A stretch of DNA of 27,368 nucleotides, from NCBI GenBank assembly GCA_035539855.1, contig DATLHO010000295.1:1-27368 (forward strand), in the 5' to 3' direction. Below are positions 16,317 through 22,287 of this stretch, piece by piece. The notes below the pieces were generated by a model. The model was not told the origin of the DNA, ran no database searches, and saw only the letters and a list, made by a program, of their open reading frames with translations. The DNA is from DATLHO01 sp035539855. GTDB lineage: Bacteria; Bacteroidota; Ignavibacteria; OLB7. How positions within the stretch are numbered: position 1 is the first letter of the stretch; each line of letters begins with the position of its first letter. The translations under genes were made by a program, and so were the position numbers.

Positions 16317-18215
16317 CTAGCCACCCCTCCCAGCCATCGCCCGCAGCTCGGATGCCGGCGCCGACAGCCGGCGCACCTGCGCCAGGCCGAGCTCGAGCAT
16401 CAGCGCGACCCACACTTCGAGCGCGTCGTGCACCGAGCCGCGCTCGAGCCAGCGTCGATGTGTCGCCCGCAGGGCGTCGAGGTCGACGTAGGGACCGATC
16501 TCCTGGGGTGCTTCAAGCAATTGCCGTACCCGCTCTCGCTCGAACGTGATGAGCTTGTAGGTGAACGACGGTCCGAGGTTCGCCTTGTCGCGGCGCTGGC
16601 CGATCTTCGGCGGCAGCAGGTCGGCGACGGCGTTGCGGAGGATCACCCGCGAGACCCCGTTGCGGAGCCGCTGCGTCGGCGGCAGGCCGATGCAGAGCTC
16701 GAGCACCCGCGAGTCGTAGAAGGGATGCCGCGTCTCGACGCCGAACGCCGCGGCCGTGCGGTTGTTCCCCTCGAGCGCGTACGGAATGATGTTCGCCTCC
16801 AGCGCGCGCGAGTACTCCTCACGATCGCTGCGTGCCGGCAGGCGCATGAAGCGTCGCTCGAGCCCGAGCAGGCCGATGCGCTCGGCGAATTCCCGGCTGA
16901 AGAGCGTGTCGCTCCGCCGCCGTCCGCGCAGCCAGTGCCAGGAGCGGAGCAGCGGATCGGGCACCGACGGCTTGAGCCCGCGCCGCCAGCGGAGCTCGCC
17001 GACGGCTACGTTGTAGTTCGCGGCGACCGCCCGCGTCTCCGCGAGGAACGACGGGATCCGTCCGGAGAGCAGCAGCTCGGTCTGCCACGCGAACCCGTGC
17101 CCGACGGCCGTATCGCCGTCCATCCCCCCCAGCACGACGCGCGTGCCCGCCTCTCGTGCGGCGCCGAAGAGCGCCCAGTCGAGCGAGATGTGCGGCGTGA
17201 AGAACGGCTCGTCCATGTGCCAGAGCACGCGCTCGATCTCCTCGAGCGGGCCGATGCTGTCGGCGTGGACGTAGTGCGCGACGCAGTCGCCCTGCGCCAG
17301 CAGTGACTCGATGTAGGGACGCTCGTCGCAGGAGGTCACCTCGTCGAACACGCCGGATAGCGTGTGCAGCGGCGTGCGGCCGGTTCGTCGCAGCTCCTCT
17401 CGAGCGACGACTGCCACCGACGAAGAGTCGAGTCCCCCGCTCAGAAGGGCCGCGACGGGCGTCGAGGAACGCGTGCGACAGCGCACCGCTTCGGTGAAGA
17501 CATCGCGAAATGCCTCCGCGTACTCGGCGTCGGAGCCGAGCGTTAGGTTCACCGTCGGATCGAGCTGCCAGTAGCGACGCAGCGCCACGTCGCCGTCGCG
17601 GACGGTCATCACGTGCGCCGGCGGAAGTCGGCGCACGTGCCTGTAGAACGTGCTCTCGCGGTCCCAGAACGTGCGCAGGAGGTGCGAGGCGACACGCATC
17701 TCGTCGAGCTCGCGCGGGACCTCGTCGAGACAGAAGAGCGCCTTGATCTCGGTCGCGAGCACGAAGAGCCCGGGTCCCGCATGATAGTACAGCGGCCGCA
17801 CACCCATTCGGTCACGGGCACAGAACAGCAGTCGCTCGCGCTCGTCCCAGATCGCGAACGCAAAGTCGCCGACGAGATACTCGACGCATCCCTCCCCCCA
17901 GGCGCGATACGCGTCGAGGATCAGCGTGCCGTCGGCGATCGACGAGCGCTCGGCATGCGGCGTCGCCAGCTTCGCGAAGAGCTGCTCGCGGTTGTCGATG
18001 CGGGCGTCGGCCGCGAGCACCAGGCCGTCGCGCACGAGCGGCGCCGGCTCGGCCAGCGCCTCGGGCGTCGTCGCGAGCATCCGCACGCCGAGCCCGGCTC
18101 CCTCACGCAGCCAGTGTTCTCCCCTCTCTCCACGATGCGCGAGCATCGCGTCCATGCACTCGAGCGTCGAGCGCTCGACGGGGGCGCGTCGCACGACGCC
18201 GTAGATGGCGCTCAT
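16317..18215 (-). CDS. Lasso peptide isopeptide-bond-forming cyclase (asparagine synthase-like, C protein)
   Basis: A 632-aa asparagine-synthetase-B-like protein. The N-terminal half resembles a class II glutaminase domain but begins MSAIYG instead of MCGI, so the catalytic Cys2 is missing, as is common for lasso cyclases that need no glutamine-derived ammonia. The synthetase half has the ATP pyrophosphatase loop LLSGGLDSSSVA (258-269) and later LGGMDGDTAVGHG and FGVETRHPFYDSRVLEL. In lasso pathways this enzyme adenylates the ring Asp/Glu and closes the isopeptide bond with the core N-terminus. ATG 18215 is fixed by GGAG six bases upstream and by a 4-bp ATGA overlap with the B2 stop. The frame is open much further upstream, but that is only the antisense-free shadow of B1/B2. 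Confidence 0.92.
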   Translation of the reverse strand: MSAIYGVVRRAPVERSTLECMDAMLAHRGERGEHWLREGAGLGVRMLATTPEALAEPAPLVRDGLVLAADARIDNREQLFAKLATPHAERSSIADGTLILDAYRAWGEGCVEYLVGDFAFAIWDERERLLFCARDRMGVRPLYYHAGPGLFVLATEIKALFCLDEVPRELDEMRVASHLLRTFWDRESTFYRHVRRLPPAHVMTVRDGDVALRRYWQLDPTVNLTLGSDAEYAEAFRDVFTEAVRCRTRSSTPVAALLSGGLDSSSVAVVAREELRRTGRTPLHTLSGVFDEVTSCDERPYIESLLAQGDCVAHYVHADSIGPLEEIERVLWHMDEPFFTPHISLDWALFGAAREAGTRVVLGGMDGDTAVGHGFAWQTELLLSGRIPSFLAETRAVAANYNVAVGELRWRRGLKPSVPDPLLRSWHWLRGRRRSDTLFSREFAERIGLLGLERRFMRLPARSDREEYSRALEANIIPYALEGNNRTAAAFGVETRHPFYDSRVLELCIGLPPTQRLRNGVSRVILRNAVADLLPPKIGQRRDKANLGPSFTYKLITFERERVRQLLEAPQEIGPYVDLDALRATHRRWLERGSVHDALEVWVALMLELGLAQVRRLSAPASELRAMAGRGG

Positions 18216-18622
18216 CGCGCGCTCCGTCCGAGACGCAGCAGCGCGTTGTAGCGACCGATGTCGCCGCCGAGAAGGACTTCCCCATCGCGATCGACCCACG
18301 CGTGCGCCCGGAATCGTCCGTCGTGCCGGGCGACGCCGACGACGAGGTGCGAGCCGATGCGCCGGCGCTCGAGCAGCAGGTGCAGCGCGATCGCCTGCGT
18401 CAGGCAGCTCGCACCCGGCACATGTCGCGCCGCGGCTCGCACCGCGGCGACGAGAGACTCGGCCGACCCGGAGGCCGGCGGAAGCTTCGCGACGAGTCGA
18501 AGCACCGGCCGTCGCGCACGTCGCAGCAGACCATACGGCACGATGCTCAGCGCGGCGCGCGCGATCGCCACGATGAGCGTCGCCTCGGCGAGGAGCCGGC
18601 GCTCGGGCGCCCGGCGGCGCAC
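18212..18622 (-). CDS. Lasso peptide leader peptidase B2 (transglutaminase-like)
   Basis: A small papain-like/transglutaminase-fold protease (PF13471 type) that removes the leader before cyclisation. Numbering from GTG 18622 (136 aa): a basic and hydrophobic helix region, then PGASCLTQAIALHLLLERR with catalytic Cys73, RAHAWVD with His107, and Asp111 or a nearby Asp (GGDIGRYN) as third residue. It overlaps the cyclase start by ATGA. The start is uncertain. GTG 18622 has no ribosome site. A CTG at 18658 overlaps the B1 stop (CTGA) and lies four bases after GGAGG; it would give 148 aa, nearer the usual B2 length. ATG 18730 would need a 76-bp overlap with B1 and looks unlikely. Confidence 0.85.
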   Translation of the reverse strand: MRRRAPERRLLAEATLIVAIARAALSIVPYGLLRRARRPVLRLVAKLPPASGSAESLVAAVRAAARHVPGASCLTQAIALHLLLERRRIGSHLVVGVARHDGRFRAHAWVDRDGEVLLGGDIGRYNALLRLGRSAR

Positions 18623-18654
18623 GAAGGATCGTATGGTGCGCAGGAACGCCAGCG

Positions 18655-18939
18655 TCAGGGTGCCTCCGAAAACTCGACGAGCCCGCGATCGCGAAGCTCG
18701 CCGACGAGCACGACCATGTCGCGCATGCATCGCTCGGTGTCGACCTCGAAGGCGGCCTCGACTTCGCGGCAGAGCTCCGCGAGCGTCCGCGGGGCCTGCA
18801 GGATCTGCCAGACCAGCGCGCCGACGCTGTTGAGCCCGTAATACTCGCCACTGCGCAGGTCGAGAATCGCGACCTCGCCGCCGAGATCGCTGAAAACCGT
18901 TTCGCGTGCCGCGGTGATCGATGTATGCGAAGAGAGCAT
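18655..18939 (-). CDS. Lasso peptide RRE/PqqD-family protein (B1)
   Basis: A 94-aa PqqD-like protein, the RiPP recognition element that binds the precursor leader and presents it to B2. Typical pattern: an N-terminal strand pair (ETVFSDLGGEVAILDLRSGEYYGLNSVGALVWQIL, residues ~13-47), then the winged-helix part (TLAELCREVEAAFEV) and a terminal LVGELRDRGLVEF. This fits the canonical Tyr/Pro/Leu/Gly/Thr motif in the precursor. It is the first gene of the operon B1-B2-C-A-K. ATG 18939 has no Shine-Dalgarno site; the promoter lies so close that the mRNA may be leaderless. Confidence 0.9.
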   Translation of the reverse strand: MLSSHTSITAARETVFSDLGGEVAILDLRSGEYYGLNSVGALVWQILQAPRTLAELCREVEAAFEVDTERCMRDMVVLVGELRDRGLVEFSEAP

Positions 18940-18944
18940 CGGAT

Positions 18945-18973
18945 ACGATACGGAGATGACCGAATCCTGCCAA
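18945..18973 (-). promoter_or_regulatory. Promoter of the lasso operon
   Basis: On the minus strand TTGGCA (18968-18973), a 17-bp spacer and TATCGT (18945-18950) stand directly after the P5 terminator hairpin. Only five bases separate the -10 from the B1 ATG, so the start point should fall at or next to the start codon. Confidence 0.55.
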
Positions 18974-18979
18974 CGACAA

Positions 18980-19003
18980 CGGGCCGGAGTCGCCTCCGGC
19001 CCG
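18980..19003 (-). terminator. Hairpin terminator of paralogue P5
   Basis: 10-bp arms CGGGCCGGAG (18980-18989) and CTCCGGCCCG (18994-19003) with a 4-nt loop, 31 bp after the P5 stop. The minus-strand tail is TTGTCGTTGG, modestly U-rich, and partly overlaps the -35 region of the lasso operon promoter. Confidence 0.75.
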
Positions 19004-19034
19004 CTGTCATTTCATCACGGTGCGCATCGCTTCG

Positions 19035-20741
19035 TCAGCGCATCGCCGGGGCGCACGAGAGCTGACCGCGGTTGTAGCGATCGAGCGCGTCGTGGATCGG
19101 CCGGCCGGTCGTCCAGTTCGGATTGGAGCCGCCGATCGGGTTGGCTCGCAGCCAGGTCTCGGCGTCCTCGATCGTCTGATAGATGCACGACGAGCTGTTA
19201 CCCGACAGGACGTTGAGCTTGGCGGCGATGAGCTGACGGGCCACCTGTCGTGCACGGTCGTTGGTAAGACCGGTCATGATGGCACGCGCCTGAGTGCGCG
19301 TGTAGGTGATTCCGCCGACGGTGATCGCGTCGATCGGCCAGTGCGTGTTCGTGTTCTGCCAGTACGTGACCGAGCCGACACCGCCGAGCGACCCGCCCGA
19401 CGGCACGAGCGCCGCGATCGCGTTGCCCGCCGAATCGACGCCGACGATCAGCGGATGGCTTCGATAGCTCGACGTACTCGGTCCCTCGGTGTTCTTGCGG
19501 CTGCCGTTCGCATCGGCGGTCGCCGTCGCGGTATCCATCGCGCCGACGCCGCTGTACCACAGCCGCCAGGCGTTCAGGTTGCCGAGATCCATGCCGCGCA
19601 TGCGCAGCTTGTAGTTGCCGACCGGCAGCACCGTCGTCAGGTAATCGTAATCCGACGCGGCCGTCGCGATCGTGCTGATACGGAATCGCTCCCACTCGAG
19701 ATTGCCCGACGGGTTGCCGTTGTAGTACACCGTGCCGTTGGGATCGACGAGCTCGTACTCTACCGACGGCGATCGACGATACCAGGCGTTCATGTTGTCG
19801 TCGGCCGGCGCGCCGGTCATCCGGCGCGACGTGCTGCGGACGCCGCCGATGACAGCGAAGTCGCTCGTCGACGCCGCGCCCTCACCGACCGCGGCGGTAT
19901 TGCGCGCCCACGAGGGGATCGAATCCGGCGTGTCGACGTCGTTCGTGTCGCTGTACGACGCATCGTACGCGCCGTAATCCATGTCGCCATCCCAGACCTC
20001 GATATCCTCGACCGCCTCCGGAATGGAGATGTTGAACGTCCACGTCCCGTCGTAGGTCGTGCCCGTGGTCGAGGGATAATTCGGATAGAGGATCTGCGCG
20101 TCGCCGGTCGAAAACAGCGGCACCGCAAACGAGAACGCGCGCGGAAGGAGCATCGCCGATCCGTTCGTCCGGATCTTGAAATTGCTCCAGGTGCGCGCGG
20201 AGTTGTTCGTCAGCGTGACGACGAGACGGTAGAAGTAGACGGTGTCGGCCGAGCGGGCGGCGGCGCTGAGCGGCACGACGATGTTGTGCCAGTCGTTGTC
20301 GACCATGTTCGAACCGCGCCACGTGTACAACAGCGGCATGCCGTCGCCGTTGGCGGTCGAATCGGCGTACAGGTTGTACTCGAGCTCGGTGGTTCCGAAA
20401 TCCCATCGACCGCCGGTCTCGCCGTCGAAGATGCCGATGCGAAGCGAGTCGGTCGATGCGGGAAGGCCGATGCCGAACTCGATCGAGCCTCCGGTCATCG
20501 ACTGGAAATTGGCTCCAACGAGCGAGATGAAACGACCGTCTGTCGTGCTTGCGGTCGGGAAGTAGCTGTAGCCGACGTAACGGGTGGTACCGGATGCGGT
20601 CGCCTTGATTCCTTTCGTTGCCGACTTACGCGTACCTCCCTGAGCGAGGGAGCGCTGCGAAAGGCAGGCCGAGAACAAGACGATCGCGCAGAGCCAGATA
20701 CCGGCGCGCACCACCGCACCGGTCTTGCGAGAGACATTCAT
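19035..20741 (-). CDS. Secreted GYW-domain paralogue P5
   Basis: A 568-aa exported protein of the same family but a different branch from P1-P4. ATG 20741 is followed by a long signal-like segment (VRAGIWLCAIVLFSACLSQRSLAQ, ~11-34). The sequence LFSAC resembles a lipobox, but Ser/Leu-Ala-Gln further on fits ordinary signal peptidase better. The Cys pair of P1-P4 (TCFPTC) is replaced by YSYFPTASTTDGRF. Retained blocks: IGIFDGETGGRWDFG, WDGDMDYGAYD, DTNDVDTPDS, WYRRSPSVEYELVDP, NPSGNLEWERF, RGMDLGNLNAWRLW. There is no CNA-B-like insert. The C-terminal domain starts ~453: VTYWQNTNTHWPIDAITVGG, ARQLIAAKLNVLSG, CIYQTIEDAETWL, HDALDRYNRGQLSC. It pairs with P6. The spacing GTGGGCACACA before ATG is also shared with P6. 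Confidence 0.9.
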   Translation of the reverse strand: MNVSRKTGAVVRAGIWLCAIVLFSACLSQRSLAQGGTRKSATKGIKATASGTTRYVGYSYFPTASTTDGRFISLVGANFQSMTGGSIEFGIGLPASTDSLRIGIFDGETGGRWDFGTTELEYNLYADSTANGDGMPLLYTWRGSNMVDNDWHNIVVPLSAAARSADTVYFYRLVVTLTNNSARTWSNFKIRTNGSAMLLPRAFSFAVPLFSTGDAQILYPNYPSTTGTTYDGTWTFNISIPEAVEDIEVWDGDMDYGAYDASYSDTNDVDTPDSIPSWARNTAAVGEGAASTSDFAVIGGVRSTSRRMTGAPADDNMNAWYRRSPSVEYELVDPNGTVYYNGNPSGNLEWERFRISTIATAASDYDYLTTVLPVGNYKLRMRGMDLGNLNAWRLWYSGVGAMDTATATADANGSRKNTEGPSTSSYRSHPLIVGVDSAGNAIAALVPSGGSLGGVGSVTYWQNTNTHWPIDAITVGGITYTRTQARAIMTGLTNDRARQVARQLIAAKLNVLSGNSSSCIYQTIEDAETWLRANPIGGSNPNWTTGRPIHDALDRYNRGQLSCAPAMR

Positions 20742-21364
20742 TGTGTGCCCACAATTGAATTTTTGGACCTAGTGACGCATGCCTGTGCCGGGCGCGCGCC
20801 ACGTTTTGAATTAACGACCTTGGGCGAATCGAGAGCTCCGGCATGGCGACGCCACGGCGACCGTCGATCGTCGCGAAATGACACGACGAGGTCGGACGCT
20901 AGGCGCCGGTGCGGAGCACGGCAGTGTCGAGATTGGTTCGAGGGGATGTTGTTCCGAGGGTAGGAGCTGAACGAGCCGTTTCACGTCCGCTGTGGGCGGA
21001 ACCATGAAGGACCATCAAAACAACCGCACGGGGCGGCCGCTCGATCAGCGACAGGCGGGGACTCGTCGAAGCGGAGGCTCAGCGCTCACGTACATGAGTA
21101 CAACGATCACACGTTGTGCGATCGCACACAGAAGTACGAGAGATGCGTCGAAGGGAATTTCCGATGGCTCGGAGAATTGAATCGGCGATGGGCTGGACCC
21201 CTGCTCGCTCGAGTCACCTGCGTTGTACCACCTACCGGTGGAACGTCGGCGCTCTCTGGACGGCACGAACATACGCATGCGCCAGGGCACAATGCAAGCG
21301 GTGGCCCCAGATAAATCATCGGGGCATCATATTCGATTCATGTTCTCCGCGGTCGCGCCGCGCC
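20742..21364 (-). other. 623-bp non-coding leader and promoter region of P5
   Basis: No gene is supported. It holds the P5 promoter (21268-21297) and so a leader of about 520 nt. Some 30 nt after the -10 box is a hairpin CCACC-GGTA-GGTGG (near 21230-21243). A small inverted repeat GCCCC/GGGGC (21304-21325) upstream of the promoter may end the preceding transcript. Confidence 0.5.
21268..21297 (-). promoter_or_regulatory. Promoter for P5 (TTGCAT - 18 bp - TATGTT)
   Basis: On the minus strand -35 TTGCAT (21292-21297) and -10 TATGTT (21268-21273) are 18 bp apart. The sequence ATGCGTATGTTC is shared with the P1 promoter (7816-7845). Confidence 0.55.
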
Positions 21365-21529
21365 TCAGTGCAGCGACAGGCTCGAAAAACCCTGCTCGCT
21401 GCCGTCGGCGTCTGCCAGCGGCACGATCGAGACATCGTAGAGCGTGACGACGCAGATCAGGAGAACGATGCCGAACAGAAAGAACCATGCGCGGATGACG
21501 ACCGGTGCCGGTCGCAGACGTCCGTTCAT
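21365..21529 (-). CDS. Small single-span membrane protein (54 aa)
   Basis: Short ORF between long non-coding stretches. From ATG 21529 it reads as a basic N-terminus (MNGRLRPAPVVIR), one strong hydrophobic span at ~14-32 (AWFFLFGIVLLICVVTLYD) and a polar tail (about 33-54, DADGSEQGFSSLSLH). This layout suggests an inner-membrane peptide with its basic end in the cytoplasm. The frame is open for 53 codons upstream, but that part is not protein-like. No strong ribosome site is visible. It lies ~585 nt downstream of an orphan TATGTT promoter (22121-22150). Function unknown; it could also be a chance ORF, but the clean membrane span in otherwise Arg-rich noise favours a real gene. Confidence 0.5.
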   Translation of the reverse strand: MNGRLRPAPVVIRAWFFLFGIVLLICVVTLYDVSIVPLADADGSEQGFSSLSLH

Positions 21530-21631
21530 TGGAATACTCGAGTTGTACCGTCGCGGCGCTGGTACGCGTCCGCTGCTCGCGACGGTGTTGAGATTCAAGA
21601 GGATTGCAGAGTCCCCGCGCTCGATGGCGTG

Positions 21632-21659
21632 GGCGGACCCGGCAGTTTCCGGGTCCGCC
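21632..21659 (-). terminator. GC-rich hairpin, possible terminator or RNA end
   Basis: 11-bp arms GGCGGACCCGG (21632-21642) and CCGGGTCCGCC (21649-21659) with a 6-nt loop. No U-tract on either side. It could end a non-coding transcript begun at the 22121-22150 promoter, or attenuate transcription into the small ORF. Confidence 0.4.
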
Positions 21660-21960
21660 GTACGAGGATCGGGGAATCGAATGTTCACGGAGCGAATCGC
21701 ACGCGCCCACGGCGCGGCGGAGCCAGGCTCGACGCGCGTGAGCGATCACGCTCGCGGCGTGTGCGCACGCGCGGTCACGACACGAAGTCGCTGACGAACG
21801 GAGGTGCCGTTCGGGTGCGCTCGTGCCGATGCGCTTCTCAGGCGAGCGCGAGGCTCGTTCCGGGGAATTGAATTTCGAGAGTGGAGGAAACGGCGAATGC
21901 GCCCGATGAACCATCGGTCGCAACGACACGCGCCGGCGTGTGAAGAGGTCTGTGCCCGTT

Positions 21961-21983
21961 CATTTTAATGCCCTGTTAAAATG
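21961..21983. repeat. AT-rich perfect palindrome, operator-like
   Basis: CATTTTAA (21961-21968) and TTAAAATG (21976-21983) are perfect inverted copies separated by 7 bp, in otherwise GC-rich DNA. The size and symmetry suit a dimeric regulator. No U-tract or GC stem is present, so it is not an intrinsic terminator. Confidence 0.5.
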
Positions 21984-22120
21984 ACCAATGAGGAATCCGG
22001 AGGCGTGCCCACGCGAACCGGATCGAAGAACCGGGAAGGGAGAATCGACGGTGAGTTGGACCCGTCTGGCGCCGTCCACGAGCCCCGTGGAGTGCGACGC
22101 ATGGTCTGTTGACCGGTGCA

Positions 22121-22150
22121 AACATAGGTGCGCGTACGGCACGATCGCAA
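22121..22150 (-). promoter_or_regulatory. Orphan promoter (TTGCGA - 18 bp - TATGTT)
   Basis: On the minus strand -35 TTGCGA (22145-22150) and -10 TATGTT (22121-22126) with the same 18-bp spacing as the P1 and P5 promoters. A hairpin TCCACG-GGGCT-CGTGGA follows within ~35 nt. No large gene lies downstream before 21529. Confidence 0.5.
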
Positions 22151-22229
22151 GCGTCGGAGGGCAACTATATTTTCGCTCGCGATGTGACCAAAGCGTGCAT
22201 TATGACTCTGTCGGAGCCCCCGAAAATGG

Positions 22230-22260
22230 AACGGGCCCGGAGGAAAACTCCGGGCCCGTT
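22230..22260 (-). terminator. Intrinsic terminator of paralogue P6
   Basis: 13-bp arms AACGGGCCCGGAG (22230-22242) and CTCCGGGCCCGTT (22248-22260), loop 5 nt, followed on the minus strand by CCATTTTCGG. It stands 27 bp after the P6 stop. Confidence 0.85.
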
Positions 22261-22287
22261 CACGCTCGAGTCGATCGCGAGGAGGGA

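Larger units (their letters stand above)
21530..22287 (-). other. 758-bp stretch without a supported gene
   Basis: Between the small membrane ORF and P6. It contains the P6 terminator (22230-22260), an orphan TATGTT promoter (22121-22150), an AT-rich palindrome (21961-21983) and a GC-rich hairpin (21632-21659). ORFs on both strands here are Arg/Ser/Pro-rich and lack start signals. Confidence 0.5.

Noticed and set aside
16110..17306. Plus-strand ORF of 398 codons overlapping the precursor and cyclase
   Set aside because: Antisense shadow of the cyclase, with no recognisable domain.
18655..19010. A fused 897-aa cyclase beginning near 19010
   Set aside because: The frame is open there, but the segment is Arg-rich, overlaps B1 and B2 completely, and the true start MSAIYG has a ribosome site and an ATGA overlap.
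21327..21929. 200-aa minus-strand ORF over the small membrane gene
   Set aside because: Arg/Ser-rich and without a start signal; it is in a different frame from the credible 54-aa membrane ORF.
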